A stretch of DNA of 64,000 nucleotides from Oxyruncus cristatus (taxonomy: Eukaryota; Chordata; Aves; Passeriformes; Cotingidae). Every line of letters begins with the position of its first letter. Position 1 is the first letter of the stretch. A program made the translations under genes and the position numbers. The stretch is taken from NCBI GenBank assembly GCA_013399855.1, contig VXAY01005183.1:1-64000 (forward strand), given 5' to 3'. The notes beneath the pieces are model-generated. The model saw only the letters and a list, made by a program, of their open reading frames with translations, did no database searches and had not been told where the DNA came from. Of the stretch, positions 49,738 to 59,102 are shown piece after piece.

Positions 49738-49840
49738 CAGAGTTTGGCCAGGCACTGGCTCTGTCTTCCTGCAGAATTCCTGTGTGACTTTGAACGAGTC
49801 ATTTGGACTTGTCTGAAGTCCAACCCCTCTCTGGGAGCTC
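49738..49840 (+). mobile_element. MIR-like ancient SINE remnant, forward
   Basis: TTCCTGTGTGACTTTGAACG and AGTCATTTGGACTTGTCTG match the MIR core GTGTGACCTTGGGCAAGTCA region. Confidence 0.5.
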
Positions 49841-50067
49841 TTGGTCGCAAAAATTAGTGTTGTTTTACTTCTCTGCCTCACAGGGATCTTCTGCAGAGAG
49901 ATGTGCTTCAAGCACTTAGATACTCCAGCTGGCAGAGTTAATGGAGGAGAGTTTGGAGATGCAGTCTGGAGTTTAATAAAGGATTGGTCAAGTTTTGAAT
50001 TAAAATGGAGGAGGCAGAACACAGCACTGTGATCTTGACAGCTGAAAATATTTGACTTATCAAACAG

Positions 50068-50206
50068 TCCTGGAATGGTTTGGGTGGGAAGGGACCTTAA
50101 AGCTCACCTCATTCCATCCCCTGCCATAGGCAGGGACACCTTACACTAGACCAGGTTGTTCCAAAACTCATCCAGCCTGGCCTGGAACACTTCCAGGAGT
50201 GGGGCC
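50068..50206 (-). mobile_element. CR1 LINE 3' end, reverse, truncated
   Basis: GGAATGGTTTGGGTGGGAAG through CCCTGCCATAGGCAGGGACA to AACACTTCCAGGAGTGGGGC. Confidence 0.95.
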
Positions 50207-50809
50207 AGTCTGGTGTTTAGGTCAGACCCACATCTCCATTTTATTGTCCTTGACTCTTCGTGTCTCTTATTGTGGGTTAAAGGCAGTATTTCAGTGTGTT
50301 GGTGAGATTTGCTGTAATTCAAGCACATAAGTCCTGCCCTGATTCTGTTACAGAGCTGATATATCCAAAGTTTAGTCTTTGACTCCCGAATCCAAGAGCT
50401 CCTCCTTGCTCTTGGCACAATTTTGGGGCTTTGGGCCCTGGTTCAGCGCTCAGCTGCCACCGCAGCTTTTCTCTCTGTTTGATAGTCCTTCTGATCCCTC
50501 AATCTGCCCTTGAATCCAGCCTCAGAGTTTGAATTCCTGCCTTGTTGCTGTAGGATTGCAACAATAGCAGGAAACCCAGATTTTGGAAGTGGGGAAGGTT
50601 AGGGTTAGACAGATAAGGTGTCGGTGTGAATCAGTCTGTGCCTCGAGTAGAATTCAGAAGTGTCTGGCTGCGAGCCCTGTGCTTAGTCAGAGGTCAGTCC
50701 CTTTTGTAAGACTTGGATTATGATGATAATTGGCATTTATATTGTATTTTTGCCTTGTAAGATCAATCTCAAGTTCTCTCTCTCTTTCCCAAAGATGTAA
50801 AACAGAGGG

Positions 50810-51265
50810 AGTTGCTCACCCGTGCGGGATCGGTGGCAAAACCGCTGGGGATTGCTCGCTGCCAGTAAAAAAACCTTATCAGCAGAGAATTTCAGAGACT
50901 GGGGTGGGGTGGGGAGGGGGAAGAACAGCTTGTGTAGAAGTGGTGACTGTGCGTTTGGGGCTCTTTAACTGGCTGAGGAACTCGGAGCCTCCTGAAGGAA
51001 TGATGTGTTGCTGTTCCGCTCTCAGCCTGCCTCCCCTAATTTGTGGAGCGGGGAGCGTTTGATTACGCCGGATTTATTTTCAGAAGTTTCAGGCTGCTCT
51101 TATTAATTGTCCCCGTTCTGATGGAAAGCGAGTGGCAGAGCTCTGCATTCCCGAGCCGGTGTTTTGCATTCCTAAACAGACCCTGTGACGCTGAACCTCC
51201 GCGGCTCAGCCTGGAGCCTGATTTCCCTCCTCGCTGCAGTGCGAGGCTTTCATTTCCCCGGGATG
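50810..51265. promoter_or_regulatory. CpG-rich patch inside the intron, candidate regulatory element
   Basis: CpG dinucleotides are frequent here (for example CGTGCGGGATCGG, GAGCGGGGAGCG, TACGCCGG, CCGAGCCGG, CCTCCGCGG), while the surrounding intron has few. A perfect G-quadruplex motif lies at 50901-50920. No repeat is visible. This could be an alternative promoter, an enhancer or a conserved element; I cannot tell which. Confidence 0.45.
50901..50920 (+). promoter_or_regulatory. G-quadruplex motif with single-base loops
   Basis: GGGGTGGGGTGGGGAGGGGG has four G-runs of four or more separated by one-base loops, the most stable class of quadruplex motif. Confidence 0.85.
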
Positions 51266-51302
51266 AGAGCAGTCATTACAGGGATTACATTTTGTTTGTG
51301 AA

Positions 51303-51693
51303 TCAGGGTGAATGGGAGTAGAGTCCTTTTGGAAAATCAGGGCCCAGAGACGCCACTGCAGGAGATGATTGTGGCAGTGTGTGGATAAGGAGGGCTTTGT
51401 GTTCATTGACATGATGAGCACTTCAGGCCTGAGGTTTCTTTCTCTCTTGGAAACTGGTGCAACTCCACTGAAAACACTGGAGTTGCAACTGATGAGTGTA
51501 AGTGATGAGTCAGATCCTTAATCCTTTGTTGCTCCCCAGAATTCATGGCATCAACCCCTGTTTTAAAGGCAGCTTCGCTTAATATGGTGCAAGGCTTGGG
51601 GCTTTCCTGAAATATTTGTGTTGGCTGTGAATCACAGAATGGTTTGGGTTGAGGGGACCTTAAAGATCATCTCATTCCACCCCCCCTGCCGTG
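51303..51693. repeat. Tandem duplication, copy 1 (391 bp)
   Basis: This copy runs from TCAGGGTGAATGGGAGTAGA to CCCCTGCCGTG. Its right part, from about 51398 to 51648, matches copy 2 without a mismatch by eye at a constant offset of 372. Its first 95 bases match copy 2 only with substitutions and several indels (19 more bases here). It includes the first 60 bases of a reverse CR1 end. Confidence 0.93.
51630..51693 (-). mobile_element. CR1 3' tip in tandem copy 1, reverse
   Basis: AATCACAGAATGGTTTGGGT to CCCCTGCCGTG, cut by the duplication junction. Confidence 0.92.
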
Positions 51694-52064
51694 TCAGGAT
51701 GAATGGTAGTAGAGTCCTTTTTGAAAATCAGAGCCCAGAGATGATTATAGGAACATATAGATAAGTCTGTGTGTTCATTGACATGATGAGCACTTCAGGC
51801 CTGAGGTTTCTTTCTCTCTTGGAAACTGGTGCAACTCCACTGAAAACACTGGAGTTGCAACTGATGAGTGTAAGTGATGAGTCAGATCCTTAATCCTTTG
51901 TTGCTCCCCAGAATTCATGGCATCAACCCCTGTTTTAAAGGCAGCTTCGCTTAATATGGTGCAAGGCTTGGGGCTTTCCTGAAATATTTGTGTTGGCTGT
52001 GAATCACAGAATGGTTTGGGGTGAGGGGACCTTAAAGATCATCTCATTCCAACCCCCTGCCATG
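51694..52064. repeat. Tandem duplication, copy 2 (371 bp)
   Basis: This copy is directly adjacent to copy 1 and starts TCAGGATGAATGGTAGTAGA. After its end at 52064 the CR1 fragment continues to about 52190, whereas in copy 1 the CR1 breaks off at the junction. The duplication therefore happened after the CR1 insertion, with copy 2 keeping the original right-hand flank. Confidence 0.93.
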
Positions 52065-52190
52065 AAAGGGATGCCACTCACTGGATCAGGCTGCTCTAAG
52101 CCCCATTCAACCTGGCCTTTAACACTTCCAGGGATGGGGCAGCAACAGCTTCTCTGGGCAACCTGTACCAGGGCCTCACCACCCTCTGAA
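52002..52190 (-). mobile_element. CR1 LINE 3' end, reverse
   Basis: AATCACAGAATGGTTTGGGG, CCTGGCCTTTAACACTTCCA, GGGCAACCTGTACCAGGGCC. Confidence 0.95.
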
Positions 52191-52477
52191 TTAAAGGAAA
52201 TTCACTTGTCCAGTAAGAACAGAAAAGGCCAAAGCTTGAATTTCTGAAGGCAGGGTAGTGTTACGACCCTAAATGTCCCAGTTTTCTTCCAGCGGTGCCT
52301 TAGGACTGCACTGGAGGGGTCACAGTCTTTGCCTCTGAACGTGTGTGTAGCGTTTATTTTGTGATACGTGTCAGCAGCTCTGTTTGTGCAACAGCTGTAG
52401 CTCAAATAAGGTCCTTCTCCTGAGCACCTTGTAAGAAGCAGCTGCATCCTTTGAGATGGGTAAAGCTGGGCGAGACA

Positions 52478-52585
52478 TAAGGCCAGGTTGGGTGGGGCCC
52501 TGAGCAGCCTCCCCTAGTGAGTGGCATCCCTGGGGCTGGAATGAGATGATCTTTAAGGTCCCTTCCAACCCAAACCCATTCTGAG
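52478..52585 (+). mobile_element. CR1 LINE 3' tip, forward
   Basis: ATAAGGCCAGGTTGGGTGGG, GATGATCTTTAAGGTCCCTT, CCAACCCAAACCCATTCTGA. Confidence 0.93.
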
Positions 52586-55500
52586 CTCCTGTGTAGAAAA
52601 GGAAGGAGCACTGAATGGAACTTTGCTTGGGTCCTTGGGTCTTGTCAATATGTATGGAGAGAGAAACAAGCTTGCAGAACGTAAAGCATGGTTTAAAAAT
52701 TAACAGGATGGGCAGCTGGAAGTGAAGTTTCTTTGCAGTCCCTTGGTTATGATCGGAAGCATCCGGAGCGGTGCTTCCTGTGAATGAGGTTGTTGGATGT
52801 CAGACTGGTTGATAAGCAAATTATATTGCTTTGGGAATAGCAATGCCATCCTTAATACCCATTTTTGCCTGCTGCCTGGATCATACCTCACAGAGAAGGG
52901 GTCCTGCCCTGTGCCATAAATCAGAGAAGGGTAGAAGTTGGCATCTCTCCCCGTCCTGTTCGCCCCAGTTGATGGGACTTTATCAGAATCATTCTTAAAC
53001 CAATTACTAGACTTAGGATCCTGTTCTGAACGCTTTGGCTCTTACCTACATCCATATTATGTAGATTATATCAAATACAGGTCTTATATCAAAAAGCACA
53101 ACTGGTTTTGTAAGTCTTGAGCTTTGCTTATTAGATAAAGCAGTGAATTTTAATGGGAGTTGGAGAAGGACCTCTGCAGAAGAGCATCTCCTCAGTGGTG
53201 CTGGAGTACTTCCTACTCATCTACAGCAAGTAGAAGAGTGGAAAAAGTGATTTCTTGTGATCATTAAAGAGTCCAGAGCCATTTTCTCAAGTGTTAGAGG
53301 TGTTAAGGCTGGTGTCTGGCCTTATTCCCAAACGGGTAATTGAATTGCTTTGAACTTCTGCAAGTTCAATTGGACATGGACTTAGCTCGTAGCTGTTTTT
53401 ATGGGATTATTCTGCTGTGTTCCATCATCTAGAAAGTTAAGTGCTGGGTAAATGATTCCTGTGTCTGCGTGGGCTGGGGCTGTGAGAGCAGGTGAGAAAC
53501 CCTTGATGTGTTTGTCCTTCCTTTTCTCGGAGAGATGCAGGAAAATAAGGGAAGAGAAAACTTCTGTGTCTGCCCATGTGCCCCAGGACTGTCAGAACTG
53601 GGGAGCCCCATATCCAGAGGGTGGAATTCATAAAAAAAGAGGGTGAAATTCTTTAAAAAAAAAGAGGGTAATTGAATCTTGGTGGGATGACAAGGAAAAG
53701 CAAAGCTGTGGAGAGCCCCTAAACAGCCTCCACTCCTCAAAGTCCCTTTAGAAGTGAAGGAGTGAAGCTGCATCTGATTGAGACCTGCTGGACGTTTTAT
53801 ATCTGTGGATTTCGGAGGGATAATAAATACTTTTTTTATTTAGCCCCTTACAGTTCTCCCTTCAATCTGATACTCAGGTACCTCAGGTTCCTCCTGGATG
53901 AACCATGAAAGATAAGCATGAAGTTTTAATGCTTTAGAGGTAGCAGGAGGCAGCGAGTGGGATTGGGCTCATTTTCCCATCTTCCTCAGGGCATCACTGC
54001 CAACTTAATGTAAGGAATGTAAATAGGTTTGATACTTTCAGCTACCTTTTTTTTTTTTTTTGCTTTTTTTCTGTCAGGACCAGAAAAACCTTCATTTTAA
54101 GGGCAGGATTCATTGGTTAAAAAAATCAGTCCCTTGAATTTTGAGCTGAATCAGTCCTTTGCAGGGGTCTTGCTTGCAGAATTTCAGGGAGAAAAAAAAA
54201 AAATAACACATGGCCCTTCTCCGGTGGTTGGTTCTTTTTCTTCAGGTATCTCCCCGAGGAAATCTGACAGCCCGTGGTGAGAGTTTTGCTGTCTGATCAG
54301 CAGATGAAGCATGTGATTATACACGGAGATCTGCTGGTGTAGAGGATGTTCTGCCACCCTGGCAGCAGAGTTTGCCTGCAGCAAAGTGCTTGGTCCTTGG
54401 GCTGTGTTCTCAGGGAAAGTGTTTGCCACCTTTATTTTCTCCTGCGCCCCCCAGTCGTTCTGCTTGTCTCTTTTGTTTTAATCCCTGTTACTTTTTCAGC
54501 TGATAGTATTTCACAAGGAAAAAGGGGGGCAAACAAATTGAATTATAGGCAGCCAGGGGAGCGCAGGAGGATAAGAAACTTTTCCAGCAGTGTGTGGGGG
54601 GGTGAAGTGGTGGAGAATATCCACTCATTAATGAAATTATGATGATTCTGAAACGTCTGATTTACTTAACTGCTTTGCAAATTGATCTTTAAACAGGGTA
54701 AGTTTATTAAAATATTTCAAAAAGGGAAAGTAACTGAAGCCCTGCTGGAGTAACAGCTTGAAATAACGTTGCTGTAGTTACTCATTAAAAAGTCGTAGAT
54801 AGTTGGCAACGTTGGAACATGTTCAATAATTCCACGTTTTGCAATATTTGTTTTGGGTTTTTTTAATGGAAAATTCCAAGTTCCTGCAGTTGTTTTAAAT
54901 ACGTAAAAGCTACTCCAGTTTTAAACACATGAAAGCATTATTTTTAGGTCTGATAGTTGTGTATAAAAGCACATGAAAATGGGAATAGGAGTCCCAAATC
55001 AAGTAGAGCAATAAAAAGTGTGTCAGGTGCAATATATGCTGAGTATGTAAATATAAGCAAGGCAGTTTGGACATCTGTATATGACATTAGTGAGACCGGC
55101 AGGGACATACTCTGATTTTGGTGTTCTTATCTTTTTAGCATTGAGAAATTACCCAGAAGTTCCCTAAAGGGGTTGGAGGGCTGGAAGAATACTTTGCAAG
55201 GATGGACAGACAGACAGATAATTGAGTTTACTTTGGTTTTTTTTATCAAGTTGCCAACATTTTTCCAATGATTGTGGTAAACACAGGATAATGGACTTAC
55301 TTTGACAGTGGGTTTGTTGCTCTTAGATGACTTTCTGAACAGGACTCCAGGACACAAGTTGGAAATCACTGAATATCTTATTTTTAGGGCAGAGGGTGGC
55401 CTTGTCCAGCAGCCTTTGCATCCCTGTGAATTGAAATTCCTGCACATGCACATCCCTGCTGCATCAAAGGGGGACAAATTGAGGCCAGAGCCCTTTCCCC

Positions 55501-55741
55501 CATCCAGCCACGTGGGACAGAAGGTCACCCAGTGCTCGTGCATCTGAGAACACTGCAGTTCATTAGCTGTAATTCACTAAAGGATACTTGGGATTCACTA
55601 AATGATTATGTGTAATTCACTAAAGGAGATTAATTTGGCCTGGGAACCCAGAGCCAGAAGCTGAGCCCTGGCACTTTCAGACAAATTAACAATCACACCC
55701 AGATTTCGAAGGGAATCACTGGCCATGGCCACCAAGTGCTG

Positions 55742-55933
55742 CAGGAGCTGGGGAGACCCTGGCACAGGTTGCCCAGAGAAGGTGTGGCTGCCCCTGGATC
55801 CCTGGAAGTGTCCAAGGCTTGGAGCAACCTGGGATAGTGGAAGGTGTCCTTGCCCATGGCAAGGGGGTGGAATGGGGTGATCTTTAAGGTCCCTTCCAAC
55901 CTAAACCATTCTGTATTTCCATGATTCTGTGAA
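55742..55933 (+). mobile_element. CR1 LINE 3' end, forward
   Basis: GGGGAGACCCTGGCACAGGT, GGAGCAACCTGGGATAGTGG, terminus TTCCATGATTCTGTGA. There is a small deletion after GTGTCCAAGG. Confidence 0.95.
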
Positions 55934-56763
55934 ATAAGTTCTGTGTTGCTGGACATTTTTGAAGCCATCTGGACGGTCTTGTTTCTGTCAGATGTGAGTT
56001 TTGTGGTTCACAGGGCTAGAAGGACAAAAGTTTTGGGTTTCTACATCTGTGAAAAATGGGAGATTAAACTGAATAATACATGTTTTAGTATTAAACTTCG
56101 AAGAGTCCGTAATGTAGGAATTTTGAGTAGGGGTAATTCTGGATGGTGGCTCTGGCTCATTAAATTCTCCAGTTCAGCCAAGTACTTGAACACATGAAAC
56201 TTGATGTTGGCAGATAAATGATTCAGGAAATGGTGACACTAGAAATGCAGGTAAGAAATGCCCAAACCAGGTTTATCTCTAAGGAAAGGCGAGTTGGCAT
56301 CTGCAGTGAAAATCACCCCAAGGCCAGATGTTTAAAGAGATTTTCTGTTTGAAAATGAGCTGTCACAGGGCCTCGCAGGCTGTGAGGAGTCAGTAAGTCC
56401 GTGTGACACTTCTCCCAAAACTTGGAGCAAAGGACTGAGCAGCCCTGCCTCCCCCAGAGGCCAAACCTGGAACACAGAACACAGTGTCTGCTTCCAAATG
56501 CTCCTTGTCAAGCTGGGAACGCCTCAGTCTGAGAGGCCACTTCCAAATTGTAGTTGTTACAATTCCAGTCAGTCGCTGGTCCACTCCTGCATTGCCTGCC
56601 CTGCCATCCTCGAGCTGAGTAATCTGGGTGCTTGTCTTTTAAAATTTAAAATGGCCTGAATGTTTCCAGTAATAACTTGTCCAAAGGACAGCTCATTCCC
56701 GTTGGAGCAAAGCACTTATATGGATGTGGTCCGTCCGTCTTCTCACACAGTCATTTTCTTGGA

Positions 56764-56994
56764 TGGGAGTCATCCCCTTGCCTCGTCCTCCTGCTCCCTT
56801 CTCCCTGGGGTGGGAGTCATCCCCTTGCCTCGTCCTCCTGCTCCCTTCTCCCTCAGATGGGAGTCATCCCCTTGATTTGTCTTCCTGCTCCCTTCTCCCT
56901 GGGGTGGGAGTCATCCCCTTGCCTCGTCCTCCTGCTTCCTTCTCCCTCATATGGGAGTCATCCCCTTGCCTCGTCCTCCTGCTTCCTTCTCCCA
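56764..56994. repeat. 47-bp minisatellite, about 4.9 copies
   Basis: TGGGAGTCATCCCCTTG recurs at 56764, 56811, 56858, 56905 and 56952, a constant 47-bp period. The unit is pyrimidine-rich (CTCGTCCTCCTGCTCCCTTC). Unit ends alternate between CCTGGGG (units 1 and 3) and CCTCAGA or CCTCATA (units 2 and 4). Confidence 0.96.
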
Positions 56995-57618
56995 TGAAAC
57001 AATGAAAGGGGTTCAACACTTGATTGATGAAGCCAAAGACGGGACCTCATTTCCCAATTTCCCAGCCTGCAAAAGGCATTTTTGTGGATTTGGGCATCCT
57101 GGGTTTGTAGGACCGTATCTGTACAGTTGCACTCAGACTCCAGCTCTCCTCAGCAAGCCAGTTCTCAGTGTTCTTCAGCCCATATTACAGATCTCTAGTC
57201 ACCCTGTGTCTCCTGTTGAGAACTTCTTTGTGCCCGTACCAAAACGGACGTGAGGAGTCATCTTCAAAATTCATGGAGAGGAATAGGCAGCCCTTCCTGT
57301 CCCTGGAAGGTCCCACAGCCATCATCCCTCTCTTGGTTTTCAGGGGGTCCTTGGAATCCTTATTTGACTTTCCCGAGTGCTCCCAGGGATGGTACGTTAG
57401 CTCTGTCACGTCTCCTGGAGTTTGAGTGATCTCCTCACCCTGCTCTCCTGCAGGAATGGTAATAAACCCTTGACTCATAAGAAGATTCACGAGAAGGATG
57501 GAAAATGCCTCGTTCTCCTTGCCAAGTTCTGCCTGCCCTCCATCTGCCATCCCTTCTTCTCAAGATCTAGAGCTCTGAAGGAGGTGATCTTGTTGTTTGT
57601 GTGCCAGTTGGATCGGTA

Positions 57619-57782
57619 GTGAGGAGACGTAGGAAAGAAAAGAGATTGAGGGAGCATATTGTGATTTTTTTTTTTCTTTTCAGTTCCGTTTCTGGGCTTT
57701 GCAGCAAATCCACGTTCATTGTTCTGGCGCCTTGGGAAGTTTAGGAGTTAAAAATGCTTTTGATGATCCACCACGATGATTG
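57619..57782 (+). repeat. Direct duplication, copy 1 (upstream of exon B)
   Basis: This segment of about 164 bp is similar to 59103-59259. Shared parts include GTGAGGAGAC, AGGAAAGAAAAGAG, TTCCGTTTCTGGGCTTTGCA, CTTGGGAAGTT and CTTTTGATGA. The two copies have the same orientation, are about 1.48 kb apart, and lie one on each side of exon B. Copy 1 contains a long pyrimidine run followed by CAG (near 57683) that resembles a splice acceptor. Confidence 0.88.
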
Positions 57783-58196
57783 AGTTACGTGAGAGGGCTG
57801 CCTTTGGAGGGGAAAAGGCTGAAGATGTATTTCTTTAAATGAAAGCTCAGGAGTAATTGGATGTGCTGCACTTTCCTTGTCAGGGCAGACGATCCGTGAC
57901 AGCATTCCAGGTTCAAAAGTTCCCAACTTCAGAAGTCCAACTTCAGAAATGGGACTTCAGTCAAATCAACTCGGGTCCTACAGGCCACTAGAATTTCCGT
58001 TAGGTGTGTTTTTATCTTCTTTTCTTTTTTTTTTTTTCCCAAGGTTGCAACAAAAGTTAGGGCAACTTGAACTCTTTGTAGTTAAGATTTGAAAGAGTCC
58101 GAGATTGATAAATCTCAAGTCACAGCTGGTTAAAACTTCTCCAGAAAAACTCAGGCTCGGGCCTCGACCGAACAGTTTTGGAATGTGGGTTTTCTG

Positions 58197-58245
58197 CCTG
58201 GTGGGTAAACCAAAAATTTGTTTACCCTGGTGGGTAAACAAAAAA
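58197..58245. repeat. 29-bp tandem repeat forming an inverted repeat, with forkhead-like motifs
   Basis: CCTGGTGGGTAAAC occurs twice, 29 bp apart. Between the two GGGTAAAC words (58203, 58232) lies their reverse complement GTTTACCC (58220). GTAAACAAA and its complement TTTGTTTAC resemble the forkhead factor core. Confidence 0.7.
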
Positions 58246-58590
58246 TTTTGTGTGAAATCAAGTTGCAGCCTTAATTACTGAGCAGCCACTGTCTCTGTAG
58301 CAACAGTTTATCCAAAGTGAAAAGGTATGAACTACGGGTGTAGGGAATGCCAGGAGAAGAGGGAAATGCTGTTGGAGCACTCCAAAGAAAATAAACCCTT
58401 TGTGAGCCTGGCATTTTTGGGAGGTTGCCTACTGAGGTGGTTTGGAGGTGCACTTTTGTACTGCCGGCTCTGTCATGTGTGTGCGTCCTAAAGTTTTGGA
58501 CCAGGATTGATCTTTGAGGCGTGTAAAGTACTTCCCTCGTGCCACAGTCGAACTGAAGTTGTTTGTTTTTCTGTTTTCCCTCCTTTTCAG

Positions 58591-59070
58591 CCTGCTGGAA
58601 ACCATGTCTCACTACACGGACGAGCCAAGATTTACCATAGAGCAGATAGACCTTCTGCAGCGCCTGAGACGCACGGGAATGACCAGGCATGAGATCCTCC
58701 ACGCTCTGGAAACCTTGGATCGCCTCGACCAGGAGCATAGTGACAAATTCGGCAGAAGGTCTGGCTACGGGGGCGGTTCCTACGGCAACAGCACCAACAA
58801 CGTCCCGGCCTCCTCCTCCACGGCCACGGCCTCCACGCAGACCCAGCACTGTGGGATGTCCCCCTCGCCCAGCAACAGTTACGACACCTCCCCGCAGCCT
58901 TGCACTACGAATCAGAACGGGAGGGAGAGTAACGACAGGTTGTCCGCCTTCAACGGGAAGATGTCGCCCACCCGGTACCCCCTGGCCAACAGCCTGGCCC
59001 AGAGGTCCTACAGCTTCGAGGCCTCCGAGGAGGACCTGGACATTGACGACAAGGTGGAGGAGCTGATGAG
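58591..59070 (+). CDS. HMBOX1: HMBOX1 coding exon B: HNF-p1-like region and Ser/Thr-rich linker
   Basis: This 480-bp exon encodes the last base of codon 8 through two bases of codon 168. The acceptor is a long pyrimidine run ending TCCTTTTCAG at 58590; the donor is GTTAGT, weaker than consensus at +3. Residues about 18-49 (from DEPRFTIEQIDLLQRL to EILHALET) form the short helical region related to the HNF1 N-terminal domain. After it come KFGRRSGYGGGSYGNS, a linker rich in Ser, Thr, Asn and Gln with several SP motifs, and an acidic stretch (SEEDLDIDDKVEEL) before the POU-like domain. The sequence is clearly HMBOX1. Differences from the mammalian protein as I remember it are scattered in the linker. 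The exon is much richer in CpG and in third-position G/C than its introns. The start codon lies in exon A; ATG 58604-58606 (codon 13) is an alternative start. Confidence 0.97.
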
Positions 59071-59102
59071 GTTAGTGGAGGTCTTGTCGCTTGGGTCTGT
59101 AC

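Larger units (their letters stand above)
46260..58590 (+). other. HMBOX1: HMBOX1 intron between exons A and B
   Basis: This 12.3-kb intron starts GTAAGT and ends TTTTCAG. It interrupts codon 8 after its second base. It contains a CpG-rich patch with a G-quadruplex motif (50810-51265), a tandem duplication (51303-52064), several short CR1 fragments, a 47-bp minisatellite (56764-56994) and the first copy of a duplicated segment (57619-57782). The stretches 46260-49040, 52600-55740 and 57000-57600 show nothing beyond homopolymer runs and short ORFs without recognisable similarity. Confidence 0.88.

Noticed and set aside
56677..57253. Three overlapping Pro/Ser-rich frames with a repeated GVIPLPRPPAPFSL-like peptide
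   Set aside because: A 47-bp minisatellite lacking stops in any frame produces all three. There is no start, splice or conservation support.
57660..57690. Pyrimidine tract plus CAG as a real exon border
   Set aside because: A strong acceptor signature, but what follows is duplicated non-coding sequence with no matching HMBOX1 protein segment. Kept only as a possible decoy.
58271..58849. 192-codon frame on the minus strand across the exon B acceptor
   Set aside because: It crosses a confirmed intron-exon border on the other strand and owes its length to the stop-poor GC-rich exon. No similarity recognised.
58689..59066. 125-codon frame in a second reading frame of exon B, rich in Pro, Arg and Thr
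   Set aside because: It is the shadow of the GC-rich HMBOX1 exon. The HMBOX1 frame matches a known protein and this one matches nothing.
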